Assembly (NCBI GenBank): GCA_963758025.1
Contig: CAVWUA010000012.1
Location: 62,001-126,000 of the forward strand
DNA length: 64,000 nt
Direction of reading: 5' to 3'
Source of the DNA: CAVWUA01 sp963758025
GTDB taxonomy: Bacteria > Planctomycetota > Planctomycetia > Isosphaerales > Isosphaeraceae
Below are positions 30,366 through 43,522 of this stretch, one piece after another (positions within the stretch are counted from its first letter, which is position 1; each line of letters starts with the position of its first letter). The position numbers were made by a program, and so were the translations under genes. The notes under the pieces are model-generated. The model had not been told where the DNA came from and ran no database searches. It saw only the letters and a list, made by a program, of their open reading frames with translations.

Positions 30366-30394
30366 TTGACGGGCGTGCGCTGCCAAACCATAAT
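30366..30394 (+). promoter_or_regulatory. sigma-70-like promoter upstream of the second sigma factor
   Basis: TTGACG at 30366-30371, a 17-base spacer, and CATAAT at 30389-30394. This is close to consensus and about 70 bases upstream of the sigma factor start. Confidence 0.55.
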
Positions 30395-30426
30395 GGTGTC
30401 TCCGCTCAATTACGCGACGATGCCAG

Positions 30427-30446
30427 GCCGAGGGATCGGCTTTTTT
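30427..30446 (+). terminator. small hairpin with T6 in the leader, possible attenuator
   Basis: GCCGA pairs with TCGGC over a 4-base loop and TTTTTT follows. It lies between the predicted promoter and the sigma factor start (30466), so it could attenuate this operon. The stem is short. Confidence 0.4.
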
Positions 30447-30465
30447 ACTCACGGGGCGGTGACTG

Positions 30466-31095
30466 ATGAGTATTCCCACGGCGGTCTGCTCGGAGCGATC
30501 GAGAACGAAGTCGACGAAGGGCCTGTTCGCGGAAGCGAGGCAAGGTTCGCGTGAGGCGCTGGGCGGGCTGATCGAGGATTTTCGGGATTATCTGACGCTC
30601 GTGGCCGACCGCGAGCTGGCCCACGACCTGCGCGGCAAGGTCGGAATCTCGGACCTCGTGCAGGAGACGTTCCTGGAGGCCCAGCGGGATTTCGGTCAGT
30701 TTCACGGGGACAATCGGGCGGAATTCCAACGCTGGCTCCGCCGGCTCCTGTGCAATAACCTGGCCAATGCCGCGCGGCATTACCGCGCGACGGCCAAGCG
30801 GGACATCGCGCGGGAGGTGCCCCTGGACAACAGCCACCACGATCTGAAGGGCTTCCTGGCCGACCGCGGCCCGTCTCCCAGCGGCCTCGCCATCCATCGC
30901 GAGCAGGAGGGGGACCTGAACCGCGCGATGGCCCGGCTGAAGGAGCATCAGCGTCAGGTCATCCGCTGGCGGCACTGGGAAGGGCGTTCCTTCGAGGAGA
31001 TCGGCGCGTTGCTCGGTTGCTCGGCCGACGCCGCACGCAAGCTCTGGTGGCGGGCCTTCGAGCGGCTGTCCCGGATCGTCGTTTCCGGTACGTGA
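30466..31095 (+). CDS. ECF-type RNA polymerase sigma factor
   Basis: 209 residues. Region 2 is recognisable by VGISDLVQETFLEAQRDF and FQRWLRRLLCNNLANAARH. Region 4 by VIRWRHWEGRSFEEIGALLG with a helix-turn-helix through SADAARKLWWRAFERL. It is distinct from, but of the same type as, the factor at 6.0-6.7 kb. The kinase-WD40 gene follows after 43 bases, again with no anti-sigma gene, so the two form one cassette. The Shine-Dalgarno sequence is weak and the leader holds a hairpin with T6, which suggests low or controlled expression. Confidence 0.85.
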   Translation: MSIPTAVCSERSRTKSTKGLFAEARQGSREALGGLIEDFRDYLTLVADRELAHDLRGKVGISDLVQETFLEAQRDFGQFHGDNRAEFQRWLRRLLCNNLANAARHYRATAKRDIAREVPLDNSHHDLKGFLADRGPSPSGLAIHREQEGDLNRAMARLKEHQRQVIRWRHWEGRSFEEIGALLGCSADAARKLWWRAFERLSRIVVSGT

Positions 31096-31138
31096 GGAAG
31101 GGTATCCCGTTCGTTTCTTTGATAAATCACGGTGAGCC

Positions 31139-34631
<3,493 letters not shown>

Positions 34632-34849
34632 CGAGTCCGGCGGAGAGCCATCCATTCTGAAGCGGATGGATGAGCCGGTTGGCCGGATCGGCGCCGGACT
34701 CGCGCGCCCCTTTCGTCCCGGACGCCGCCGATTTACCATGAGTGGCCCTGGCGCCTGGCTCCGTTGGGATCACTGGTCCGAGGTTCTTGGTCAGGCCGCC
34801 ATCAAACAGGAACCGACAATTCTCAGCCATCAACTCCGGGAGACACCAC

Positions 34850-35641
34850 ATGAGACGCATCCTGCTTGCCCTGGCCGCTCTGACGCTCGCCGTGGGGAAC
34901 GCGCCAGCGGCCCAGAACGACGCGTCCTCGAAGCCGATCCAGCTTCTGTTCATCACCGGCGACAACGTCGGCGGGCATGACTGGCGGGCGACGACCCGCG
35001 TGCTGCGCGAGGTGCTTGGCGCTCGGGAAGACATTCACATGGATGTCACGGCCACGCCGTCCAAGGATCTGACGCCGGAGAACCTCAAGAAATACAACGT
35101 CCTGGTGCTGAACTACAAGGATACGCCGCAGGGCTCCCCCGAGTCGCAGTGGTCCGACGCCAACAAGGAGGCGTTCCTCAACGCGGTCAAGGGGGGGACC
35201 GGCCTGGTTGTCTTGCACTACGCCTCGGCGGCCTTCACCAAGCCGAACTGGGAGGAATTCGAGAAGGCGATTGCCGGCGGCTGGCGGAGCCAGGGCTACC
35301 ACGGGCCGAAGCACGAGTACACCGTGAAGAAGACCGAGGTTGCCCACCCGATCTCCCGGGACCTGCCCGCCAAGTTCGACCACGCCATCGACGAACTCTA
35401 CCAGAACTCGCTCCTGACGCCCGGCAGCGTCGTGCTGGCGACGGCCTACTCCGACCCCGACAAGCCCCGGGGCACGGGCAAGGATGAGCCGGTCGTCTGG
35501 ATCAACCACTACGGCAAAGGCCGCGTGTACAACAACACGCTCGGTCACGACCCGACCGCCATCGCCGATGAGAATTACCAGAAATGGCTCCTTCGCGGCA
35601 TCGAATGGGCTGCCACCGGCGACGTGAAGGACGCGAAGTGA
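34850..35641 (+). CDS. ThuA domain-containing exported protein
   Basis: 263 residues from ATG 34850 (GGGAGA upstream). A signal peptide (ILLALAALTLAVGNAPAAQ) is followed by the ThuA fold, a class I glutamine amidotransferase-like domain: LLFITGDNVGGHDWRAT, NVLVLNYKD, LVVLHYASAAF, and VVWINHYGKGRVYNNTLGHD at the C-terminal half. ThuA-like domains are linked to trehalose/sugar utilisation and are abundant in planctomycetes; the precise reaction is not known. It follows the kinase after about 220 bases, and a strong hairpin ends the unit. Confidence 0.85.
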   Translation: MRRILLALAALTLAVGNAPAAQNDASSKPIQLLFITGDNVGGHDWRATTRVLREVLGAREDIHMDVTATPSKDLTPENLKKYNVLVLNYKDTPQGSPESQWSDANKEAFLNAVKGGTGLVVLHYASAAFTKPNWEEFEKAIAGGWRSQGYHGPKHEYTVKKTEVAHPISRDLPAKFDHAIDELYQNSLLTPGSVVLATAYSDPDKPRGTGKDEPVVWINHYGKGRVYNNTLGHDPTAIADENYQKWLLRGIEWAATGDVKDAK

Positions 35642-35698
35642 TCGCGTGAATCGTACGCCGGGAAATCGCCCCCTTACGCCGTTCACCACCGAATGAGC

Positions 35699-35740
35699 GT
35701 CGGGTGCCGCTGGCGGTTTGGGCCACCAGCGGCACCCGAC
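35699..35740. terminator. strong hairpin after ThuA gene
   Basis: GTCGGGTGCCGCTGG (35699-35713) pairs perfectly with CCAGCGGCACCCGAC (35726-35740). It lies 58 bases past the ThuA stop. There is no T-tract, so it may be a repeat rather than a terminator. Confidence 0.5.
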
Positions 35741-35789
35741 ACACCGGAAATTCTCACTTCAACCAGACTCGCGATCGCATCCTCTCACC

Positions 35790-36140
35790 ATGCCTCCGCC
35801 CGGCCAGCGCGATTACAGCGGCGTCCGGCTGACCCGGCACGCTCTGGAACGGTTCGTGGAACGGTTCGGCCTCTCCGCCGAATCGGCCGAACCGGCCCTG
35901 CGCACGGCCCTCTCTCGCACGCGACGCCTCGGCCGCAATCCGGCCAACGGCGCGATTGCCGTGCTCGCCCTGCACGGCCAGCGCACCCTGGTCGCCATCC
36001 TCCAGGATCAAACCTGTTTGACCGTCCTGACCTGGCCGCTGTTCGAGCCTCGCATGGCCGAATTCGGCCGAACCCACCTTCCTCGCAAACGTGGTCGAAT
36101 GCTGCGCCGCCTCAATAAACCTGAACCCGACGCGGATTAA
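35790..36140 (+). CDS. small protein of unknown function
   Basis: 116 residues from ATG 35790. A conserved-looking core reads LTRHALERFVERFGLS, then AIAVLALHGQRTLVAILQD and VLTWPLFE, with a very basic C-terminus. The pattern of helix followed by beta strands resembles small RNase-like or toxin-like folds, but no family motif is certain. It ends in an AT-rich stretch with no clear terminator. The function is unknown. Confidence 0.55.
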   Translation: MPPPGQRDYSGVRLTRHALERFVERFGLSAESAEPALRTALSRTRRLGRNPANGAIAVLALHGQRTLVAILQDQTCLTVLTWPLFEPRMAEFGRTHLPRKRGRMLRRLNKPEPDAD

Positions 36141-36270
36141 ACGAATTTTTCGCTTTATTTGGTTGCGAATTGGCGAATCACGTTGTAGAGTCTTCCTGCT
36201 GGGTTCACAAAACAGACTGACATCTCAATCCCTGGACACGGAGGTCTGAGGTCGTGAGGGCGATGCTGCC

Positions 36271-36588
36271 ATGCGCGATCGACTGGTCCGTGTCGGATTC
36301 CTTGGATTGATCCTGGCCATGCCCGTGGTCATCGGCGCCGCGTCGCAGGGAGACGGCGATGCCGCGGCCCGCCCGGCCCCGCCGATGCTGTCGAGGGCGT
36401 TTTCCACCCCGGTTCTCGGGGTCGAGATGGTGGTCGTCACCGGTTTGATCGTCGCCGCCCGGGGGCGTCGCCGCCTGCTGGCGGATCCGATGCCGGCGCG
36501 GGTGGTCTCGGCACGAGTCCCGGTGGCCGCCCGTCCGACCGAGCGGGCGCCCGTGGCCCGCCCGTCCCTGGCGGTGGGGGCGCAGTGA
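36271..36588 (+). CDS. small membrane protein of unknown function
   Basis: 105 residues with two hydrophobic segments (VGFLGLILAMPVVIGAA and VLGVEMVVVTGLIVAA) and a Pro/Arg/Ala-rich tail. It lies convergent with kup. Nothing else can be inferred; coding status rests on composition and membrane segments. Confidence 0.45.
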   Translation: MRDRLVRVGFLGLILAMPVVIGAASQGDGDAAARPAPPMLSRAFSTPVLGVEMVVVTGLIVAARGRRRLLADPMPARVVSARVPVAARPTERAPVARPSLAVGAQ

Positions 36589-36675
36589 ACCGGAGCGGTT
36601 CCCGATCGGGGATGTCGGCTCGAACGGGGTGGCTGGCGAGCGGCCTCGTGTCGTGGGCGGGTGAATCACGCCTTA

Positions 36676-38953
36676 TCAGGTATCTTCGGGTTGTGGGGTC
36701 GTCTCGGCATCGGCGATCTCCAGCTCGGGCAGGACGACCTCCATGCCCCCGCGCCGGGCGACGACCGGGATCATCTCCTTGGACACGCCGGCGTCGTAGC
36801 CGAGGCCGAAGAACTTGTGCGCCGGCGTGGACAGGCGGAGGATCAGGCGGAAGAGCTGCGAGCCGGAACCACTTCAGCCGCGGCAGGTCGGGGCCGGTGA
36901 TGATCTCCTCCTCGCCGACCTCGATGATCCAGCGCTCGGACGGGATGTCGATCTCGCCCCGCCGCTGGAGGTCGCGCAGGGCGCCGCGGATGTCGGGCTG
37001 CTCCATGTAGCCGTAGGTGCCGGTGACCGAGACGATGTTGCGGCCCGAGCGTCGATGACCTCGAAGCGGTCGCGCCGGCCCGGCCTCGGCCAGCGAGATC
37101 TGCCTGGCGTGGAAGAGCGTGACGTGCGCCGGCATCACGCCGTACTTCTTGAGGAAGACGCGCAGCGAGACCGGCAGGTACTCGTCGAGGTCCTGGATCG
37201 GCTGGGAGCAGAGGAAGACGAAGGCGCGGTCGGTCTCGACCAGCCGGCGGCGGCCCTGGACCAGCGACCGGGCCATGCGGCAGGTTCTCCTCGATCGAGA
37301 TCTGGATCTCATCGACCTTCTGCCGCAGGGCGACGAGCCAGCCGACCCGCTTGCCGCCCCGGACGCCGAACTCGTAGAACGCCCGCCCGAGCTGCGCCCG
37401 GCCCCACTGCCACGTCAGCATCACCGTGACGAGCACGAAGGCGATCGCCACCGGGATGTAGCCGCCGGTGAGGAACTTCAGCAGGTTGCTGACGAAGAAC
37501 AGCAGGTCCACCGCCAGGATCGGCGCGCAGACGGCCACCACGCGGCCCAGCCCCCACCCCCAGCGGTAGTGCGCCACGTAGCCGAAGGCCAGCGTCGTGA
37601 TGCCCATCGTCCCGGTCACGGCGATCCCGTAGGCCGCGGCCAGGTTGCCCGCCGAGCGGAAGATCAGCGTGATCGCCACGCAGCCGACGAACATCGCCCA
37701 GTTGACCGCCGGGATGTAGACCTGGCCCTCGGCCTCGTCGGCTCGTGAACTGCACCTCGAACCGGGGGCTGAAGCCCAGGGCGATCGCCTGCTTGACGAT
37801 CGAGAACATCCCGGTGATCAGCGCCTGCGAGGCGATGAACGCGGCGATCGCCGAGATCGACCATGTCGAGCGATCAGGATCACCCGATCGACGGTCGGGT
37901 TGCCCGATCTGGGGCGTCAGCGCGTAGAACGTGTTGGCCCGGGGCGGCACGCCCGTGCTCCAGCAGGTAGCCGACCTGGCCGGCGTAATTGCACAGCAGG
38001 CACGGCAGGACCACGGCGAACCAGGAGATCATCACCGGCCGGCGGCCCGAGTCGCTCGGGCGCCAGGCTCTCCCCCTCCACCACCTCCTCCTCGCCCCGC
38101 CGGGCGAAGTGGCCGATGTCGGCGTACTTCGCCTCGCCGCCGGTGATCGCCAGCACGACCACGCCCGAGGATCACGAACGCGCCGACCCCGGGGAACTGC
38201 GTCAGGAACCCGATCGCGTACATCGGGTTGAACGCGAGGAAGACCTCGGGGTGCCGGACGATCCAGGGCAGGCCCTTCAGCGCGATCCAGGGGAACCAGA
38301 CCAGCAGCATGAACCAGCCGAAGAACCCGCCGACCCGGCTCGTGCCCCGCCACTGCGGCTTGAACAGGACGAAGAGGCTGACCAGCGTCGCGATGACGGC
38401 CCACCGCTCGCCCAGCGGCTCGTAGGCGCCCAGCATGCTGATCGGCGGCGTGATGATCCCGTCGGCCGCCAGCAGCCCGGCCGCCGCGACCACGAGGTAG
38501 CCGACCAGGCCCAGGCCCGCGACCTTCCCCGCGTGGGCCTTGAGCAGCCCCCAGAGGGCGAACGTCCCGCCCTCGCCCCGGTTGTCGGCCCGCATGATCA
38601 GCAGGTCGTACTTGACGGTCAGGAAGATCAAGGCCCAGATGACCAGGCTCAGGCCGCCGAGCGCCTCGTCCTGTCGCGATGAGCCGCCCGCCCGACTCGA
38701 CGAGCGCCCTCGCCTCCTCCTCGCCGAGCGAGCGATGCTTCAGCAGGATCGTCTCGCGGGTGATCTCCATGATGGTGTAGAGGACCGACGTGCCGATGTC
38801 CCCGTAAACCGTCCCCGCCGCCTCGCGCATCCGCGTGAAGAGATTACCGCCGTGCGCGCCGGCCTCCCCCGGGTTGGCGACCTCGTCCGCATCCGCTCCC
38901 ATCGACTGGACCTCCCCCCCAACCTGGCCCTTACGGCACCCCCCCACGATCAT
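36676..38953 (-). CDS. kup: KUP-type potassium transporter, about ten frameshifts
   Basis: Kup proteins are potassium/proton symporters with about 12 helices and a soluble C-terminal domain. The parts are all here, in order, in alternating frames: GTVYGDIGTSVLYTIMEI near the N-terminus, DGIITPPISMLGAYEPL, VGAFVILG and VVVLAITGGEAKYADIGHF, FAVVLPCLLCNYAGQVGYLL, SISAIAAFIASQALITGM, NLAAAYGIAVTGTMGITTLA, then VSVTGTYGYMEQPDI and the C-terminus ending before the stop at 36676. Breaks are near 38670, 38165, 38045, 37955, 37898, 37867, 37740, 37275, 37055 and 36855. Several are cured by removing one base of a homopolymer (GGG at 37897-37899; CCC at 38164-38166). No segment is missing, so this may be an intact gene in poor sequence. 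Confidence 0.85.
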
Positions 38954-39062
38954 AATGGGTTGTCACCCCGCGAGGATAGATGACACCAAGGATCGTCGCT
39001 GCAAATTGGCTTGTGAATGTTGCTTCATGGATTTGTGTGCCGGACGCGAAGGACGGATGATC

Positions 39063-39719
39063 TTACGATACCTTGTCCGCGCGTGCCAGATCGTCATCCT
39101 TGCCGGCGACGAGCAGGGTGTCGGAATCCTTCAACGGCGCGTCGGGATCGGGCACGGGACTCATCTCGTCGCGGAGCATGTCGTGCACGGCGATGACCGA
39201 GATGCGGAACTTCCGGGGCAGCTCCAGCTCACGCAGGGAGCGACCGATCCAGGCCTCGGGCACGGCCATCTCCTGGATGCTGAAGGTGGTTCCCATGCGG
39301 ATGTAATTGAGGATGCCGCGGCTGGAAATCCGCGTGCCGAGCCTCAAGGCGCTTTCGCGCTCGGGGAAGATCGTCTCGGTGACGCCGATCTTCTCCATGA
39401 CGCGGGCGTGTTCCCTGGAGATCACCTTGACGTAAATCTCGGCGACGCCCAGGTCGCGCAGGGCCATGGCCGCGAGGATGCTGGCGGTGATGTCGTCGCC
39501 CGTGGAGACGACGCCCGCGTCGGCCCCCTTGGCCCCCAGACGCTCCAGCGTGGGGACGTGCCGGCCGTCGCCGACCATCGCCCGCGAGACGAACGGGGCG
39601 ATCCGGTCCACCGACTCCTCATCCGTGTCCACCGCGGCCACCTCGTGCCCCTTCTGGTGCAGCGACTCCGCCACGCTGGCGCCGAAATTGCCCAGACCGA
39701 TGACGACAAAGCGTTTCAT
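39063..39719 (-). CDS. ktrA: Trk/Ktr potassium uptake regulatory subunit (RCK)
   Basis: 218 residues, one RCK_N plus RCK_C unit, as in KtrA/KtrC. The Rossmann fold reads VIGLGNFGASVAESL (GxGxxG) with Asp in AAVDTDEE at the second strand end, so NAD(H) or ATP/ADP binding is expected. VVSTGDDITASILAAM follows, then the C-terminal RCK_C domain. It forms an octameric cytoplasmic ring that gates the membrane subunit KtrB/TrkH. That subunit gene lies upstream on the same strand, 42 bases away. Confidence 0.88.
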   Translation of the reverse strand: MKRFVVIGLGNFGASVAESLHQKGHEVAAVDTDEESVDRIAPFVSRAMVGDGRHVPTLERLGAKGADAGVVSTGDDITASILAAMALRDLGVAEIYVKVISREHARVMEKIGVTETIFPERESALRLGTRISSRGILNYIRMGTTFSIQEMAVPEAWIGRSLRELELPRKFRISVIAVHDMLRDEMSPVPDPDAPLKDSDTLLVAGKDDDLARADKVS

Positions 39720-39761
39720 GGCTCAATGGTTCCCGTCGGTTGCCAGGGCGGGTCGGGTCGT

Positions 39762-41196
39762 TCAGCCAACAACCACATCTTCATACGCATATCGGAACTT
39801 CCCGCCGGTCTTTGGCCGGACCAGGGTCAAGGCGGCGGCGACGGTGGGCAGGCCGACGCGGCCGAGGAACATCAGGAGGATCGTGATCCACTTGCCGGCG
39901 ACCGACAGGCTGGATGTTACGCCCATCGACAGGCCCACGGTGTTGAACGCGCTGATGGCTTCGAACATGTATTTGAGGAATCCTTCCTGAATGTGATGAT
40001 GGGCGATGCCCGACATCTCCGACGCGGTGAACAGGAAGATGCAGGCCGTCACCAGCGTGAAGGCGGCCACCGCCAGGCCAACGGCACGCTGCGAGGTGTC
40101 CGCCGGGATCGTGCGGCCCCAGAGGTGCGCGACCCCTTCCCCCCGGAACCGCGACCAGGCGAGCAGGCCGATGATCGCCACGGTCGTCGTCCGCAGGCCA
40201 CCGGCCGTCGAGCCGGGGGAGCCGCCGATGAACATCAGGATGCCGGTCAGGAAGTTCGTGCTGTCGGTTGCCTGGCCGTAGTCGATGTTGTTGAACCCCG
40301 CGGTGCGCGGCGTGACGCTGATAAAGAGCCCGTTGACCACCTTCAACCACAGGGGCAGCCCCTTGAGCGTCAGCGACCGTTCCAGCAAGACGAACAGCGG
40401 CCAGGGAGCGACGATCAGGATCGCCGTGGTCAACAGCACCACCCGCGAGTGCATCGACACGCGGAACCCCCGGTGCTCCCGGCGTGCCTGGAACCACAGG
40501 TAGATCTCTTCGAGGGTCAAGAAGCCCAGGCCCCCGGCGACGATCAACAGCATGAGGACCAGCAGGGTGAAGGGGGAGCGCTGGAAGCCCATGACCGAGT
40601 CGGTGAACGTCGAGAACCCGGCGTTGCAGAACGCGCTGACGGAGTGAAAGATCGCCGGCCAGAACGCCCCCTGCCAGCCCAGCCGGTGCATCCAGAGGAT
40701 GTAGAGCAACAGCGCCGAAGAACTCGATGGCGATCGTGAAGAAGACGACGTGCCAGGTCAATCGGCGGTAATCGACGTGGGGCGCGACGTCCGCGGCGGT
40801 GGCCGTCAGGGCCTCGTGCCGCAACGACAATCGGCGCCCCATCGCCGCGATGATCAACGTCGTGAACGTGATGATCCCCAGCCCGCCGAGCTGGATCAGC
40901 AGCAGGATGAACATCTGGCCGTAGAGGGTGAAGTACGTCGCCGTATCGACCACGATCAGCCCCGTCACGCAGACGGCGCTGGTGACGGTGAACAGGGCGT
41001 CGAGCCACCCCAGCGGCTTCCCCGTGTACAGGCCCGGCAGGAGCTTCAGGCCGAGCGTGCCCAGGACGATCAACAGCACGAACGACCCGACGAACAGCTG
41101 CGGGGCCGTCAAGCGTTGCCAGAGCGAGGCGCGCCGTCGGGCATCGGCAACCTCCCATTGATTGATCCAACGCCGCGTGGCCGGTCTCACATCCAC
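39762..41196 (-). CDS. ktrB: Trk/Ktr potassium uptake membrane subunit (one frameshift)
   Basis: About 478 residues. The four pore-loop filters of the SKT superfamily are visible: SAVCVTGLIVVDT, SAFCNAGFSTF, TPRTAGFNNIDY and SAFNTVGLSMGVT. This is the normal order for KtrB/TrkH. The frame breaks near 40712 (FFGA then LLLYILWMHRLG). The start is uncertain: the frame is open to 41319, but no ATG lies near the first helix; GTG 41196 or 41190 is preferred. It forms a potassium channel/transporter with KtrA. Frame repair needs one base change. Confidence 0.85.
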
Positions 41197-41434
41197 CTCA
41201 TCTGGAAACCGTCGAGAGAACCCCCGCGCCGTCGCGGGCGCAGCCTTTTGGTGGCCAGCACGGCCGTTTTGCCTTTTCTGTCTGTTCGCCCGGAGCCCCG
41301 GCTTATTCGGCGGCCGCATCTCCCCAGCGATGGGCCACCGTCAAGAGCCTCGCCAACGGCAGCTCAAAATCTCGCGGCCGATCCGTACGGTATCGCTCTT
41401 CGCATCACATGGCAGGGAACCTCTCCACTCCACA

Positions 41435-42469
41435 TCAACCGCTCGCGGGAACCAGGCGGCGCTGGATGGACTCGGCGACGGCAGCGGTGAAACTCTCGGT
41501 CGATTCCTGACCGCCGAGGTCGCGGGTCCGGGTCCCCTGGCGGAGCAGGTCGAGCGTCGCGTTCTTGACGGCCTGCGCGACGCTGATCTCGCCGATCTGG
41601 TAGAGCAGCAGGGTCAGGGCGAGGAAGATCGCGGTGGGGTTCGCCAGGTTCTTGCCGGCGATGTCGGGGGCCGTGCCGTGCGCCGCGTCGAACATCGCCA
41701 CGCGCACCACGCCCGAGCCGTCGAACGCCAGGTTCGCGCTGGCGCCGATGCCCAGCGACCCGGCCAGGCCGCAGGCCATGTCGGAGAGGAAATCGCCGTA
41801 CTCGTTCAGGACGAGCACGATCTGGAACTTCTCGGGCGCCATGATGATCTTGCCCAGCAAGGCGTCGAACAGCTCGACGTTGTGCGGCACCTCGGGGAAT
41901 TGCCCGGCGACCTCGCCGGCAACGCTCTCGAACAGACCATCCGTCGCCTTCTGGATCGTGTACTTCGAGGCGCTGGTGACGCGCTTGCCGGTTTTGCGGG
42001 CGAGAGTGAAGGCGTAGCGGGCGGCCTCCTGCACGGGCTGGCGCTCGACGATCCGCAGGCTGACGGCGCCGTCGGCGCCGATCATGCGGCCGGGATCGTC
42101 GTAGGTGCCCCCGGTGGCGATCCGCACGATGTCCACGTCCAGCTCGCGGCGGAAGTTCGTCGGCACGCCCGGAATCGTCGTCACCGGGCGGTGGATGACC
42201 GACAGGTTCAAACGCCGTCGCAGGACCTGGTTGGGGCTTTCCTCGGCCGTGATGGTCGGGTACTTCAGGGCCAGCCCGTTGGTCTCGATTGAGGCGACCG
42301 CCTCATTATAAATCGTGGCTTTGTTGGCCCTTCGGTTTTCGAGCGAGAGGTCCACCGGCTCGAAGTCGAGTTGGATCGGCAGGGCCGCGGCCAGGGTGTG
42401 GACGGCCCGCGACAGCTCCGCGCCAATGCCGTCTCCGAGCAGTTCCGTGACCTTGTACGTGGGTCGCAT
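41435..42469 (-). CDS. isocitrate/isopropylmalate dehydrogenase family protein
   Basis: 344 residues of the beta-decarboxylating dehydrogenase family, which oxidises and decarboxylates 2-hydroxy acids using NAD(P) and Mg2+ or Mn2+. Seen are the N-terminal LLGDGIGAELS, the substrate-binding loop LRRRLNLSVIHRPV, the metal-binding NEYGDFLSDMACGLAGSLGI, and HGTAPDIAGKNLANPTA. The Tyr of the NEYGD motif is conserved. The length suits NAD-dependent isocitrate dehydrogenase or LeuB. LeuB usually lies with leuCD, which are absent, so isocitrate or a related substrate is more likely. Start ATG 42469 has GGAGAG upstream. Confidence 0.85.
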   Translation of the reverse strand: MRPTYKVTELLGDGIGAELSRAVHTLAAALPIQLDFEPVDLSLENRRANKATIYNEAVASIETNGLALKYPTITAEESPNQVLRRRLNLSVIHRPVTTIPGVPTNFRRELDVDIVRIATGGTYDDPGRMIGADGAVSLRIVERQPVQEAARYAFTLARKTGKRVTSASKYTIQKATDGLFESVAGEVAGQFPEVPHNVELFDALLGKIIMAPEKFQIVLVLNEYGDFLSDMACGLAGSLGIGASANLAFDGSGVVRVAMFDAAHGTAPDIAGKNLANPTAIFLALTLLLYQIGEISVAQAVKNATLDLLRQGTRTRDLGGQESTESFTAAVAESIQRRLVPASG

Positions 42470-42815
42470 GCCGTCGCGCTCTCCGGTCGAGGGGTCGGGT
42501 TCAGAACGTCCCGCCGGCCAGGGCAGCTTTCGACAGGCGCGGACGCCTCCGATTGTACGGATCGGGTCCGATGGGCGTCAAACCCGTCGCGAACCGTCCC
42601 CCCGCGCACGCCGAGACTGGCAACGGCCGCCGATCATGGGGTATATTTAGAGGTTAGACCCCATGCCGAACCGCCCGGGGGCGGAACGACGGCCCCGGAA
42701 TGACTCCGAAGGGGAGGCGGCTCAAGGGCCTCTCGCGTCGCCCGGCGCGGGTCTCTGGCACGTCCCCTTTTTTTCTCAAGAAATCATCCCTGGCGCCCAG
42801 GCAGGAGAATGTCCT

Positions 42816-43412
42816 ATGTCCACCGCGGGTAAGGTCCTGACCGTTGTGGTGGCTCTGACCACCCTGGTCTGGATCGTTCTGTTCTCGATGGTCGCCCAAC
42901 TGAACCGCAACTGGGGCACGGAACTCAATAACCTGGAGCAGAGTCTCGCCAAGTCGGAAGCTCAGGTCAAGGAAACCCGGAATAACCTGGAAAACCTGAT
43001 CGCGCAGCTCGAACAGGAGCAGATTCAGCGCGACCGCGACCTGACCGTCCTGCAGGCCCGGCTCTCCGATGCCGAGCAGCTCCAGACCGAGACGCAGGAA
43101 GCCCAGATCCGTCTGGGGTTCCAGATGGCCTCCATCCGCTCGTCCGTCGAACAGGCCCAGGCCGCCCTCGATCGCCGCAACACCGAGAAAACCGAGACCG
43201 AGCAAGCACTGGCCGACGCCAAGAACAGCATCATGACCCTGCGTGCCGAGAACAGCGACCTGATCGAGCAGTTGACCGGCCTCCGCAATGACTTCAAGCA
43301 GACGGAATCCGAGAACCGCGAGCTACTCGACCAGTTGAAAAACTCCGGCCAATCTTCGGGCGAAAGCGCCAATCAAGGCCGGCGAGTCCGGGCCGCTTCG
43401 TTCCGTCGTTGA
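42816..43412 (+). CDS. membrane-anchored coiled-coil protein
   Basis: 198 residues from ATG 42816 (AGGAG 7 bases upstream). One N-terminal transmembrane helix (VLTVVVALTTLVWIVLFSMV) is followed by an almost continuous coiled coil of about 150 residues rich in Gln, Glu and Leu, ending in a basic tail. There is no catalytic motif. Such proteins are often structural tethers or envelope spacers. The function is unknown. Confidence 0.7.
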   Translation: MSTAGKVLTVVVALTTLVWIVLFSMVAQLNRNWGTELNNLEQSLAKSEAQVKETRNNLENLIAQLEQEQIQRDRDLTVLQARLSDAEQLQTETQEAQIRLGFQMASIRSSVEQAQAALDRRNTEKTETEQALADAKNSIMTLRAENSDLIEQLTGLRNDFKQTESENRELLDQLKNSGQSSGESANQGRRVRAASFRR

Positions 43413-43522
43413 GTCGGGTGCTTCGTAACGGGTTCTCTGGCATGGCTCTTGCGGTCCTCGTTCCGGCACCGTACAAAAGATGAGGATCTGGTGAAGAGGG
43501 GCGGTGCGGAGGATGTGACGGT

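Noticed and set aside
30366..31095. The sulfatase-like gene and the second sigma factor as one divergent operon pair
   Set aside because: The two starts are 270 bases apart and only the sigma factor has a recognisable promoter; no shared operator was seen.
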